Positions 9,352-18,165 of a stretch of DNA of 33,738 nucleotides are shown in pieces. Both the position numbers and the translations under genes were made by a program. The first letter of the stretch is position 1; each line of letters starts with the position of its first letter. The stretch spans positions 1,089 to 34,826 of the forward strand of contig PMBF01000108.1 of NCBI GenBank assembly GCA_003152875.1. Reading direction: 5' to 3'. The notes under the pieces are model-generated. The model had not been told where the DNA came from. It saw only the letters and a list, made by a program, of their open reading frames with translations, and searched no databases. This stretch comes from Ignavibacteriota bacterium (GTDB taxonomy: Bacteria; Bacteroidota; Ignavibacteria; UBA10030; UBA6906).

Positions 9352-10308
9352 TCAGCCCCTCATGAGAGCTTGCATGACGGCCTTTTGAACGTGAAGCCGG
9401 TTTTCTGCTTCCTGGAAGACAACCGAATTGGATGAATCGATGATCTCGTCTGTCACCTCTTCGTTTCGGTGTGCGGGAAGACAGTGCATGAAGAGGGCGC
9501 CGGGGTCCGCCATGGAGAAGAGCTCCCGGTTCACCTGGTACGGCGCGAAGATTTTCCGGCGCGCCTCGGCTTCCTGCTCCTGTCCCATGCTGGCCCAGGT
9601 ATCCGTGTACACCACATCTGCATCCCGCACCGCCTCCGCGGGATCCGATGTCCAGGCGATCGCCGCTCCGGTCTCCTCGGCCGCCGCGCACGACCGTTCC
9701 ATCACCCCGGCGTCCGGCTTGAATGTAGCCGGGGTCGCCAGCACCATCCTTGCGCCTAGCCTGGCGGCGGTGAGGACCAGGGAATGCGCCACATTGTTGC
9801 CGTCCCCTACGTAAGCCACCTTCAGCTTTGCGAGGTTTCCCTTGCATTCGATGATCGTGAAGAAATCGGCAAGGGCCTGGCAGGGATGCTCGTGGTCGGT
9901 AAGGCCGTTGATCACGGGGATGGAGGCATGCTCCGCCATGGAGGTACAGATGTCGTGTCCGAATGTCCTGATCATGATCCCGTCGACCCACCGCTCGAGG
10001 TTCTTGGCCACATCATACACCGACTCCCGTTTTCCCAGGTTGATGTCGGCAGGCGTCAGCGTGATCGAGCCCCCCCCAAGCTGGGCGACACCCACCGTGA
10101 ATGTCGTTCTGGTCCGGAGAGAGGGCTTTTCGAATATCAGGGCCACGAATTTCCCCTCCAGTGACTTCCGATACGACTTCGGCCTGGCCTTCATGTCGGC
10201 AGCGAGGGCGAAGACTGCCTTGATCTCTTTCGGGGAGAAATCCTCAACGGAGAGGAAATCCCGTCCACGAAGGTTTTTCAAGCCCGGTTTTTTCCCTGGT
10301 TGTTTCAC
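9352..10308 (-). CDS. argF: Ornithine carbamoyltransferase
   Basis: The enzyme transfers the carbamoyl group between carbamoyl phosphate and ornithine/citrulline. It shows the carbamoyl-phosphate loop 'SLRTRTTF' at about residues 63-70, 'HPCQALADF', the 'GDGNNVAHSL' segment, the ornithine-specific 'DTWASMG' loop and 'MHCLPAHRNEEV'. I start it at GTG 10308 (VKQPGKKPG..., 318 residues), which has AAGGAG seven bases upstream. An ATG at 10362 gives 18 more residues that homologues lack and has no ribosome site. Carbamate kinase follows after five bases. The direction may be catabolic (with arcC) or biosynthetic; no other arginine gene is nearby, so the symbol argF is by family only and arcB is equally possible. 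Confidence 0.93.
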   Translation of the reverse strand: MKQPGKKPGLKNLRGRDFLSVEDFSPKEIKAVFALAADMKARPKSYRKSLEGKFVALIFEKPSLRTRTTFTVGVAQLGGGSITLTPADINLGKRESVYDVAKNLERWVDGIMIRTFGHDICTSMAEHASIPVINGLTDHEHPCQALADFFTIIECKGNLAKLKVAYVGDGNNVAHSLVLTAARLGARMVLATPATFKPDAGVMERSCAAAEETGAAIAWTSDPAEAVRDADVVYTDTWASMGQEQEAEARRKIFAPYQVNRELFSMADPGALFMHCLPAHRNEEVTDEIIDSSNSVVFQEAENRLHVQKAVMQALMRG

Positions 10309-10569
10309 GCCGTAGCTCCTTAGGGTTGGGATGAGTGCGCAACCTTTGACACGCGGCTTCACCTGCCCCTGCCTGCTGTCCGTGAGCTCCCCGCGGAGAA
10401 GCCCGGCCGGTCCGGGCGAGCCAAGGACGCCAACGATGACGCCGGGAAAGGCATCTCCGGAACTGCTAAGGGATGACCTTGTGGCTCTGCCATCATGTCA
10501 ATTATCGTGCCGCACACGGCTGCACTTTAAATCACTTAAACCTTGATTTCGTGTGAAAAATGACCATTC

Positions 10570-10587
10570 TTTCTTATCGATAAGAAA
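10570..10587. repeat. 18-base perfect palindrome, operator-like
   Basis: TTTCTTATCGATAAGAAA is its own reverse complement over all 18 bases. It lies about 35 bases upstream of the pheA start in the divergent argF-pheA region. A dimeric transcription factor site is the most natural reading; I cannot name the regulator. Confidence 0.7.
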
Positions 10588-10591
10588 TGTC

Positions 10592-10609
10592 CGGTTTAAA
10601 CGGTTTAAA
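10592..10609 (+). repeat. Tandem direct repeat of CGGTTTAAA, two copies
   Basis: CGGTTTAAA occurs twice in immediate succession just upstream of pheA. An inverted copy of the core (CACTTAAACC, the reverse complement of GGTTTAAGTG) lies at 10534-10543, about 50 bases upstream. The spacing across the nearby palindrome suggests further protein-binding sites. Confidence 0.65.
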
Positions 10610-10621
10610 CACAAGGCAAGG

Positions 10622-11530
10622 ATGGGAATGGGAATGACCAGAGTCGCGTTCCAGGGGGTTCACGGGGCGTACAGCGAGCTTGCGGCCCGGTTCCTCATCG
10701 ACAAAGGAGGGAAAACGGCGGGAGGCGCCCACACGATTCCATGTGAGAGCTTCGACGAAGTGTTTCGCTCTGTGGAACGGGGGAGCGCCCAGCGCGGCGT
10801 CATCCCGATCGAGAATTCCCTTGCCGGCAGCATTCATCAGAACTACGACCTGCTGCTGAAGCACGGCGTGCACATTACCGGGGAGCTTCATCTGCGGGTG
10901 GAACACGTTCTGATGGCCGGGCCGGGCACGTCGATGAAGAGCCTGCACACGGTGCGTTCGCATCCGCAGGCCCTTGCGCAGTGCAGCCGGTTCTTCGAAA
11001 CGCATCCCGGGATCCGGCCCGAGGCGTTTTTCGACACCGCCGGCGCCGCCCTCTCACTCCGGGGAGCGGGAACGGCCGGCGTCGGCGCCATTGCCAGCGC
11101 CTACGCGGCTGAACTCTACGGTCTCACCGTTCTGAGGAGGAACCTGGAGAACGAGCCGCACAACTTCACCCGCTTCCTCTTGATCGCCCGGTCGCCGTGG
11201 AAGCTTCGCGGAGGCACCCCGACAAAGTGCAGCATCGCGTTCCGCCCCGCCTCCAACACTCCAGGGATCCTGTTCCGGATCCTCGGCGTCTTCTCCCTTC
11301 GCGACATCGACCTGTTGAAAATCGAATCGCGTCCCGACCCGGCATCCCCCTTCGAGTATCTCTTCTATCTCGATCTTGCCGGCAGTCCGCGGGAGCCTCG
11401 CGTGGAGCGCGCTCTTGCACACCTGCAGGAAGTCGTCACGCACTACCGGCTCCTCGGTGCATACCCCATGGGGAGCGGCCGCGTCTACGGTGCAATCAAG
11501 AAACGGAACTTCCGGAGCCGGAGGAAGTAA
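10622..11530 (+). CDS. pheA: Prephenate dehydratase with ACT regulatory domain
   Basis: This monofunctional prephenate dehydratase converts prephenate to phenylpyruvate in phenylalanine synthesis. The catalytic domain begins 'TRVAFQGVHGAYSE', includes 'IPIENSLAGSI', and ends with the hallmark 'NFTRFLLI' (the TRF triad). A C-terminal ACT domain contains 'PGILFRILGVF' and 'IESRP', the usual phenylalanine-binding site for feedback inhibition. No chorismate mutase domain is attached. Three closely spaced ATGs (10622, 10628, 10634) are possible starts; AAGGA at 10618-10622 best suits the second or third, so the N terminus is uncertain by up to four residues. The frame is open upstream to a GTG at 10553, but that extension runs through the palindrome and repeats and is not conserved-looking. 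A radical SAM gene follows 20 bases downstream. Confidence 0.94.
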   Translation: MGMGMTRVAFQGVHGAYSELAARFLIDKGGKTAGGAHTIPCESFDEVFRSVERGSAQRGVIPIENSLAGSIHQNYDLLLKHGVHITGELHLRVEHVLMAGPGTSMKSLHTVRSHPQALAQCSRFFETHPGIRPEAFFDTAGAALSLRGAGTAGVGAIASAYAAELYGLTVLRRNLENEPHNFTRFLLIARSPWKLRGGTPTKCSIAFRPASNTPGILFRILGVFSLRDIDLLKIESRPDPASPFEYLFYLDLAGSPREPRVERALAHLQEVVTHYRLLGAYPMGSGRVYGAIKKRNFRSRRK

Positions 11531-11550
11531 GAACGTGGAGGTGAAGGGAC

Positions 11551-12600
11551 ATGAATGGACGGGGAACCGCAGTCAACACGCCGAACCGCTTCGAACGTCT
11601 CCATCGCGAGCCTCTGGAGCTGGAGGTCGAGTACGAGGACGACCGGCCGCCGTTCAAGACCGTGTTCTATGATGACGCTTCCAGGAGCATCCTGGCCAGG
11701 AACGACAGTCCCGACATCCCCTTCACCTACAGCGTGAATCCCTACCGCGGGTGCGAGCACGGATGCATCTACTGCTACGCCCGGCCGTCCCACGAATATC
11801 TCGGCTTCTCGGCGGGCCTCGATTTCGAGTCGAAGATCATGGTCAAGCGCGACGCACCGGCGCTTCTCGATGATGCCCTTTCTTCTGCGCACTGGAACTG
11901 CCAGATGGTCTCCCTGTCGGGGAACACCGACTGCTACCAGCCGGTGGAGCGGGTGCTCCGGCTGACGAGGGGGTGCCTCGAGGCGTTCCTCAACCATCGC
12001 AACCCGGTCGGCGTGATCACGAAGAATACGCTTGTCACCCGCGACAGCGATCTGCTGGGGTCCATGGCGCGGCACGGGATTGTCCGCGTAATCCTCTCGA
12101 TGATCACCCTCGATCCGGCGCTCACCAGAGTCATGGAGCCCCGCACTGCCACTCCGGCGAAGCGGCTGCTCGCGATGAGGCAGCTTGCGAAGGCGGGCAT
12201 ACCTGTCGGCATAAACGTCGCCCCGGTCATCCCCGGACTCACCGACGAGGAGATCCCGGCCATCCTGACCGCCGCCTGGGAGCACGGCGCCTCCTTCGCC
12301 AGCTGGTCCCCGGTCCGTCTCCCGGGGGCCGTGGAGCCGCTGTTTGTCCGGTGGATCACGCAGACGCTCCCGGACCGCTCGGAGAAGGTGCTCAACCGCA
12401 TCCGCTCCATCCACGGGGGCACTCTTAACGACTCCCGGTTCGGGATGCGCATGCGGGGGAACGGGACAATAGCGGAGATGATCGACGACCTCTTTTCGCT
12501 TCACGCGCGGAAGCTCGGACTCGATGGGGGCGCGCCGGAGCTCTCCACAGCGAACTTCCGCAGGATGGCAAAAGGCCAGATGGACCTCTTCGAGCATTGA
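11551..12600 (+). CDS. Radical SAM protein of the PA0069/Rv2578c-like, SplB-related family
   Basis: The 349-residue protein has the radical SAM cluster motif '[11 protein letters not shown]' with Cys68, Cys72 and Cys75, preceded by 'YSVNPYRGC' as is typical of this family. Further family-like blocks are '[13 protein letters not shown]', '[11 protein letters not shown]' and '[11 protein letters not shown]'. The family resembles spore photoproduct lyase in its core but is widespread in non-spore-formers, and its substrate is not known to me. The start ATG 11551 has a good site (GGAGG, about nine bases away). It lies 20 bases after pheA, so the two are probably co-transcribed. A strong terminator follows at 12665. 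The C terminus ends 'KGQMDLFEH'. Confidence 0.88.
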   Translation: MNGRGTAVNTPNRFERLHREPLELEVEYEDDRPPFKTVFYDDASRSILARNDSPDIPFTYSVNPYRGCEHGCIYCYARPSHEYLGFSAGLDFESKIMVKRDAPALLDDALSSAHWNCQMVSLSGNTDCYQPVERVLRLTRGCLEAFLNHRNPVGVITKNTLVTRDSDLLGSMARHGIVRVILSMITLDPALTRVMEPRTATPAKRLLAMRQLAKAGIPVGINVAPVIPGLTDEEIPAILTAAWEHGASFASWSPVRLPGAVEPLFVRWITQTLPDRSEKVLNRIRSIHGGTLNDSRFGMRMRGNGTIAEMIDDLFSLHARKLGLDGGAPELSTANFRRMAKGQMDLFEH

Positions 12601-12664
12601 GCGTTCGTTCATCTCATGCTCCCCTTCTCCCCACATCCCGGACCACCCTGAAGCATCTCCCCCG

Positions 12665-12684
12665 GCGGAGCGCCTCCGCTTTTC
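12665..12684 (+). terminator. Intrinsic terminator after the radical SAM gene
   Basis: GCGGAG (12665-12670), loop CGC and CTCCGC (12674-12679) form a perfect 6-bp GC hairpin followed by TTTTCTCTCT. It lies 65 bases after the radical SAM stop and separates the pheA transcript from gcvP. Confidence 0.75.
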
Positions 12685-12708
12685 TCTCTCTGCATTTCTC
12701 GCTATATT
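12680..12708 (+). promoter_or_regulatory. Possible promoter of gcvP
   Basis: TATATT (12703-12708) is a good -10 element placed about 21 bases before the ribosome-site and start region. The hexamer 17 bases upstream is TTTTCT, a weak -35 that overlaps the T-run of the preceding terminator. The location just after a terminator supports it, but the -35 is poor. Confidence 0.35.
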
Positions 12709-12736
12709 TAAGGGACATTGCACAAAAGGACTGTTC

Positions 12737-15616
12737 ATGGCACTTGACTTCTCCCCCTCCCATGCTTTCAAACACCGTCACATCGGTCCCGGCCGCGAAG
12801 ATGCCAGCGAGATGCTGCGAATCCTGCGCGAGCCGGCACTCGAAGCATTCATCGACAAAGTGGTCCCCCCTTCCATCAGGATGCGGAGGCCGCTTCAGCT
12901 GGACGAGCCTCTCGGGGAATCCGCCGTGCTTGAGAGGCTGAAGAAGATCGCCGGCAAGAACACCGTGTATCGTTCGCTGATCGGCATGGGGTATTACGAC
13001 ACGATCACACCGGCAGTGATCCTCCGCAATGTCATGGAGAACCCCGGCTGGTACACCTCGTACACGCCGTACCAGGCGGAGATCGCTCAGGGTCGCCTCG
13101 AGGCACTTCTGAACTTCCAGACCATGGTGCTCGATCTGACAGGGATGCAGGTGGCCAATGCATCATTGCTGGATGAAGGGACCGCCGCCGCCGAAGCGAT
13201 GGCTATGTTCTCTGCCGCCAAGGGGCACCCGGAGCATGGATGGTTCTTCGTGGCCCGGGATTGCCATCCTCAGACCATTGCCGTCGTGCAGACCCGGGCG
13301 CGCTCGGCCGGGATTCGGGTAGCGGTCGGTCCGTGGGAGTCGGCGGAGATCTCCGGGGATTTGCTCGGAGTGCTTGTGCAGTACCCTTCCACCGACGGTG
13401 CCGTCCATGATTACCGCGGGCTGATCGAGCGGGTCCACAGCGCGGGCGCGTTTGCGGCGGTCGCGGCGGACCCGCTGAGCCTCGCGCTCCTGATGTCCCC
13501 CGGGGAACTGGGAGCCGACGCCGCGGTCGGCAGCACGCAGAGGTTCGGGATTCCGGTGGCCTACGGCGGGCCTCACGCGGCCTATTTCGCGACGCGGGAC
13601 AAGTTCAGGCGGTTTGTGCCCGGCCGGATCATCGGGGTCTCGGTGGACGCGCAGGGAAACCGGGCACTGCGCATGGCGCTTCAGACCCGTGAGCAACATA
13701 TCAGGCGAGAGAAGGCGACTTCGAACATCTGCACCTCACAGGTCCTGCTCGCAGTCATGGCGGGGATGTATGCGGTCTACCATGGTCCGGACGGACTGAA
13801 GACCATCGCCACGAGGATTCATGAGCTCACCCGCGTGCTTGGGGCGGGACTGGTGAAGTCGGGGCACAGGATCGCTCACGCGGATTTCTTCGATACCCTC
13901 CGGGTCTATCCCGGGGAAGGGTCAGGCAACGGCATCCTGGCGGAAGCTGAGGCAAAGCGGATCAATTTCAGGTTGTTCGACGACGGCTCGCTGGGCATCT
14001 CGCTCGACGAGCTGAGCACTCCGGCGGAAGTCGACACGCTGCTCGGGATCTTCTCTTCATCCGCCACCGCGGATGTGCTCGGCGGTTCGATGCAGCCAGG
14101 CTACCACGGACCGCTCCGGCGGACATCGCCGTACCTTCAGCACCCGGTGTTCAACCGGTACCATGCGGAAACCTCAATGCTCCGCTATATCCACAGCCTC
14201 GAGCGAAAGGACCTCTCGCTCACCACGAGCATGATCCCGCTCGGCTCGTGCACGATGAAGCTGAACGCGTCTACCGAGATGATCCCCGTGACATGGCCGG
14301 AATTCGGCCGCATCCATCCCTTCGCGCCCCCATCGCAGGCCGGGGGGTACGGCGAGATTCTCGGGGATCTTTCCACCTGGCTGAAGGAAATCACGGGACT
14401 CTCCGCGGTCTCCCTGCAGCCGAACGCCGGCGCCCAGGGAGAGTACACCGGGCTCCTGGTCATCCGTGCATATCATGAGCACAGGGGGGAAGGGCACCGG
14501 GATGTCTGTCTGATCCCGCAGTCCGCGCACGGAACCAACCCGGCCAGCGGCGTGATGGCGGGCATGAAGATCGTCATCGTCCGCTGCGACGCCAACGGGA
14601 ATATCGATCTTGCGGATCTGGCCGCCCTGGCCGCGGAACACCGGGACCGGCTCGCCGCACTGATGGTAACCTACCCCTCAACGCACGGCGTCTTTGAAGA
14701 GGAGATCGGCGGCATCTGCCGCATCGTCCATGAGCAGGGCGGACAGGTCTACATGGACGGCGCGAACATGAACGCGCAGGTGGGCCTCTGCCGGCCGGGA
14801 GACATCGGCGCGGACGTCTGCCACATCAACCTGCATAAGACATTTTGCATACCACATGGCGGAGGGGGCCCGGGCATGGGACCCATCGCTGTCGCGGCGC
14901 ACCTCGCTCCCTACCTGCCGGGCCATCCCGTCGTGAAGACGGGGGGAGATCAGGCGATCGGTCCGGTCAGCTCTGCTCCGTACGGGAGCGCCAGCATCCT
15001 CCTGATCTCGTGGGCCTACATCGCCATGATGGGAGCCGACGGCTTGAAGGAGGCGTCGGAGATCGCGATCCTGAATGCCAACTACATGGCCAGGCGGCTC
15101 GAAGAGCACTATCCCGTGCTCTACCGGGGTGCACGGGGGCTGGTCGCCCATGAATTCATCGTCGACCTGCGCGGTTTCAAGGAGGCCGGGATCGAGGCCG
15201 AGGATGTTGCAAAGCGGCTGATGGACTACGGGTTCCATGCTCCGACGGTCTCGTTCCCCGTCGCCGGCACGCTGATGGTCGAGCCGACCGAAAGCGAGCC
15301 GAAGGAAGAGCTCGACCGCTTCTGCGATGCCATGGTGGCGATCCGGGGGGAAATCCAGGAGGTGCTGGACGGGAGCGCCGACAGGCAAAACAATGTGCTG
15401 AAGAATGCGCCGCACACCGCAGGCCTCATCGCCGGAGACGCGTGGCCATACCCGTACAGCCGAGAAAAGGCCGCCTATCCACTCCCATCTCTCCGCGCAG
15501 ACAAGTTCTGGCCGGCCAGCGCCAGGGTGAACAATGCCTACGGCGACAGGAACCTCGTCTGTGCATGTCCTCCCGTGGAGGAATATTCGGACGCCGTCGC
15601 CGGGAAAACCGCCTGA
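12737..15616 (+). CDS. gcvP: Glycine dehydrogenase (decarboxylating), P-protein, single-chain form
   Basis: The P-protein of the glycine cleavage system decarboxylates glycine with pyridoxal phosphate and passes the aminomethyl group to the lipoyl H-protein. At 959 residues it is the fused single-chain type, with N-terminal and C-terminal halves that are separate subunits in many bacteria. Family features include 'FKHRHIGPG' near the start, 'MGYYDT', '[14 protein letters not shown]', '[11 protein letters not shown]', '[10 protein letters not shown]', and the PLP-lysine region '[20 protein letters not shown]'. The start ATG 12737 has AAAAGGA six bases upstream. The frame extends upstream to 12524 but overlaps the radical SAM gene and its terminator. 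No gcvT, gcvH or lpd is in the window. The leader is too short for a glycine riboswitch. Confidence 0.97.
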   Translation: MALDFSPSHAFKHRHIGPGREDASEMLRILREPALEAFIDKVVPPSIRMRRPLQLDEPLGESAVLERLKKIAGKNTVYRSLIGMGYYDTITPAVILRNVMENPGWYTSYTPYQAEIAQGRLEALLNFQTMVLDLTGMQVANASLLDEGTAAAEAMAMFSAAKGHPEHGWFFVARDCHPQTIAVVQTRARSAGIRVAVGPWESAEISGDLLGVLVQYPSTDGAVHDYRGLIERVHSAGAFAAVAADPLSLALLMSPGELGADAAVGSTQRFGIPVAYGGPHAAYFATRDKFRRFVPGRIIGVSVDAQGNRALRMALQTREQHIRREKATSNICTSQVLLAVMAGMYAVYHGPDGLKTIATRIHELTRVLGAGLVKSGHRIAHADFFDTLRVYPGEGSGNGILAEAEAKRINFRLFDDGSLGISLDELSTPAEVDTLLGIFSSSATADVLGGSMQPGYHGPLRRTSPYLQHPVFNRYHAETSMLRYIHSLERKDLSLTTSMIPLGSCTMKLNASTEMIPVTWPEFGRIHPFAPPSQAGGYGEILGDLSTWLKEITGLSAVSLQPNAGAQGEYTGLLVIRAYHEHRGEGHRDVCLIPQSAHGTNPASGVMAGMKIVIVRCDANGNIDLADLAALAAEHRDRLAALMVTYPSTHGVFEEEIGGICRIVHEQGGQVYMDGANMNAQVGLCRPGDIGADVCHINLHKTFCIPHGGGGPGMGPIAVAAHLAPYLPGHPVVKTGGDQAIGPVSSAPYGSASILLISWAYIAMMGADGLKEASEIAILNANYMARRLEEHYPVLYRGARGLVAHEFIVDLRGFKEAGIEAEDVAKRLMDYGFHAPTVSFPVAGTLMVEPTESEPKEELDRFCDAMVAIRGEIQEVLDGSADRQNNVLKNAPHTAGLIAGDAWPYPYSREKAAYPLPSLRADKFWPASARVNNAYGDRNLVCACPPVEEYSDAVAGKTA

Positions 15617-15674
15617 CGATCCCCCCCGCTCTTTCCGGGTCCAACACCGGCATCACCCATTCAGGAGGAGTCCC

Positions 15675-18125
15675 ATGTCCCGCATCCCTGGCATTCTGGC
15701 CCTCGGCGCCGCTTCGTTCCAGCTTGCGTGCGGCCAGTGGCAAACCATCGGCGACATCGATTCCGTGACCGGCAGCCGCCCCGGTGAGCTGACCGTAAGG
15801 AGCGGTTCCGCGCTCGTCCAGGTCAGGATCCTGAAGCAGGAAGTCGTCCAGGTCCGTTGCGCGCCTTCCGGCTCCCTTGACCCCGGTACCTCATGGGCGG
15901 TCGTCCATCCCCCCGAGCTTGCGCCGGACGCCGTCACCAGGGAGAGCCGCGATGCGCTGACGCTCTCGACCCGGCACCTGAGCGTGGTCGTGAGCCGCAG
16001 GCCGCTGCGTGTGGCCGTGCTGGATTCGGCAGGAGAGGTCCTCGTCAGGGACGACGAGGCGAAGGGGATGGCCTGGTCCGGGACCGAGGTGAGGGTCTGG
16101 AAGACCATGCCACAGGGTGAGCGTTACTACGGGTTCGGCGAAAAAGCGGGGAGCCTGGAGCGGGGCTGCATGGCGATGACCATGTGGAATTCCGACATCC
16201 CCGCCTATGCCGCCGATACAGACCCCCTCTATCAGACCATTCCGTTCTTCTACGGCCTCAGGGGTGGGCGGGCATACGGGATCTTCTTCGACAACACCTT
16301 TCGATCCTCATTCGACATGGGGAAGGAGTCCCGGTCGGCCTATTCGTTCGGCGCCGAGGGGGGAGACTTGAACTACTACGTCTTCCCGGGACCCGGAACG
16401 AGATCGATCCTTTCTCTCTTCACCGGCCTCGTCGGACGTATGCCACTCCCACCGCTCTGGTCGCTTGGGTACCAGCAGTGCCGCTGGAGCTATGCCCCGG
16501 AGAAGCGGGTCCGCGAGATTGCGTCGGGGTTCAGAGACCGGCGGATACCCTGCGATGTCATCTATCTCGACATCGATTATATGGACGGCTACAGGATCTT
16601 CACCTGGAGCCCGAAGAACTTCCCGGATCCGAAGGGGATGATCGATGATCTCGCCCGGCAGGGGTTCAAGGTAGCGGTGATCGTCGACCCCGGAATCAAG
16701 GCCGATTCCGCGTACCATGCATTCCGTTCCGGGCTTGCGGGCGACTGTTTCGTCAGGTATCCCGGCGGGATGCTCTATACAGGAACGGTATGGCCGGGTG
16801 TCTGCGCCTTTCCCGATTTTACGTCGGAGCGGGCGCGAGGGTGGTGGGGAGACCAGTTCGGGGTGCTCGTGGGCGCCGGCGTGCGCGGCTGGTGGAACGA
16901 CATGAACGAGCCGTCGGTGTTCAACGCGCCGACCAAGACCATCGACCTCGGCGTGATCCACGACGACAGCGGCCTCCGGACGCCGCACGCAAGGAACCAC
17001 AACATTTACGGCATGCAGATGACCCGCGCCACGTACGACGGGGTGCGGCGCATACTCCCCGGTGAACGGCCGTTCGTGCTGACCCGCGCTTCCTACGCCG
17101 GCGGCTGGCGGTACTCCGCGTCATGGACCGGCGATAACGTCGCCTCGTGGGAACATCTCGCCATGGCATTGTCCATGTGCCTCAACCTGAGCGCTTCCGG
17201 TCAGCCTTTTGTCGGCTCAGACATCGGCGGCTTCATCGGGTATCCCTCGGGTGAGCTCTTTGCACGGTGGCTGGAGCTCGGTGTGTTCACTCCGCTGATG
17301 CGGGCCCATTCCGTGATCAACGAGAAGAACAAGGAGCCCTGGGAGTACGGCGACCGGTATACGGCCATCAACCGCTCAACCATCGAGCTGCGATACCGGA
17401 TGCTCCCCTACATCTACACCGCCATGCAGCAGGCATCGGAGACCGGCATCGCCCCCATGCGCGCCATGATGCTGGAATACCCCGGCATCGACGTCTACCA
17501 CGACCGCGCAGACCAGTTCCTCTTCGGCGAAAACTTCCTGGTCGCCCCGGTCCTCCAGCCCGGGATCGACAGGCGCGAGGTCTCCCTGCCTCCGGGTGAG
17601 TGGTACGACTGGTGGGCCGACACCGTAATGCTCCGCGGACCCTCGACGGTCAGCGTGGCCGCCCCCGAAGAACGGCTGCCCCTCTTCGTGCGCGCCGGCG
17701 CGGTGGTTCCCTCCCGGCAGGTCGTCCAGTACACGGCCGAGTCCCCCATCGACCCCCTGACACTCAGCGTCTATCCGGGGCCCATCGGGAGTGACCACGT
17801 GAGCTCCTATTATGAAGACGACGGCCGGTCTTTCGCCTACGAGCAGGCCGTCTTCCTGAAACGGACGATGACGCAGCACAGGGGAGAACGATCGACGGTG
17901 GTCCGCCTCTCGGCGTGCGAAGGGAAATTCATGCCTCCTCCCCGCGGTCTCCTTGTCGAGCTGAAGGGCGCCGCCAAACCCCCCGGGCGCGTCACACTTG
18001 ACGGCCGCGTCCTTGAACAGGGCAGGGAGACGGGGAGATGGTTCTACGATGCAGGCAGGAAGGCGGTCCGGGTCATGCTCAAGGACGGGCGGGAGGAGAT
18101 GACCCTGGCATTCGTCGATGAGTGA
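15675..18125 (+). CDS. Glycoside hydrolase family 31 (alpha-glucosidase-like), probably exported
   Basis: The 816-residue protein is a GH31 alpha-glycosidase. A galactose-mutarotase-like N-terminal beta domain contains 'GFGEKAGSLER', the usual subsite-minus-one approach. The catalytic barrel has the nucleophile Asp409 in 'WWNDMNEPS' and the acid/base Asp487 in 'SWTGDNVASWEHL', and the beta-rich C-terminal domains follow. Such enzymes release alpha-glucose, or sometimes alpha-xylose, from oligosaccharides; the substrate cannot be read here. The start ATG 15675 has AGGAGGAG close upstream. The N terminus is hydrophobic and contains 'FQLACG' at residues 15-20, an imperfect lipobox (Gln at -3), so it may be a lipoprotein or a weak Sec substrate. 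It lies 58 bases after gcvP with no terminator visible, an unusual pairing without an evident functional link. Confidence 0.93.
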   Translation: MSRIPGILALGAASFQLACGQWQTIGDIDSVTGSRPGELTVRSGSALVQVRILKQEVVQVRCAPSGSLDPGTSWAVVHPPELAPDAVTRESRDALTLSTRHLSVVVSRRPLRVAVLDSAGEVLVRDDEAKGMAWSGTEVRVWKTMPQGERYYGFGEKAGSLERGCMAMTMWNSDIPAYAADTDPLYQTIPFFYGLRGGRAYGIFFDNTFRSSFDMGKESRSAYSFGAEGGDLNYYVFPGPGTRSILSLFTGLVGRMPLPPLWSLGYQQCRWSYAPEKRVREIASGFRDRRIPCDVIYLDIDYMDGYRIFTWSPKNFPDPKGMIDDLARQGFKVAVIVDPGIKADSAYHAFRSGLAGDCFVRYPGGMLYTGTVWPGVCAFPDFTSERARGWWGDQFGVLVGAGVRGWWNDMNEPSVFNAPTKTIDLGVIHDDSGLRTPHARNHNIYGMQMTRATYDGVRRILPGERPFVLTRASYAGGWRYSASWTGDNVASWEHLAMALSMCLNLSASGQPFVGSDIGGFIGYPSGELFARWLELGVFTPLMRAHSVINEKNKEPWEYGDRYTAINRSTIELRYRMLPYIYTAMQQASETGIAPMRAMMLEYPGIDVYHDRADQFLFGENFLVAPVLQPGIDRREVSLPPGEWYDWWADTVMLRGPSTVSVAAPEERLPLFVRAGAVVPSRQVVQYTAESPIDPLTLSVYPGPIGSDHVSSYYEDDGRSFAYEQAVFLKRTMTQHRGERSTVVRLSACEGKFMPPPRGLLVELKGAAKPPGRVTLDGRVLEQGRETGRWFYDAGRKAVRVMLKDGREEMTLAFVDE

Positions 18126-18165
18126 AACGCCCCGCCGCGTCGATCACGTTGCCGCTCACCGGTCT

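Larger units (their letters stand above)
10309..10621. promoter_or_regulatory. Divergent regulatory region between argF and pheA
   Basis: These 313 bases separate the divergently transcribed argF and pheA. The argF-proximal half is GC-rich and featureless apart from the argF ribosome site. The pheA-proximal part (about 10520-10610) is distinctly AT-rich and carries an 18-base perfect palindrome, a tandem 9-base repeat and an inverted copy of its core, which together look like regulator binding sites. A possible promoter, TTGTGG (10480-10485) with TATCGT about 18 bases later, is weak. Confidence 0.55.

Noticed and set aside
9347-9991. N-terminal extension of the carbamate kinase frame
   Set aside because: It overlaps argF in another phase, is low in family-like content, and the ATG at 9346 gives the normal kinase N terminus.
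10553-10621. N-terminal extension of PheA from GTG 10553, or a Phe-rich leader peptide
   Set aside because: It contains only three Phe codons, has no stop of its own, and consists of the palindrome and tandem repeats, so regulatory DNA is a better reading.
12601-12736. Glycine riboswitch before gcvP
   Set aside because: The space is filled by a terminator and the -10 box, leaving a leader of only about 21 bases.
11485-12771. A 428-codon minus-strand open frame
   Set aside because: It is antisense to the radical SAM gene, which has the Cys motif and a ribosome site.
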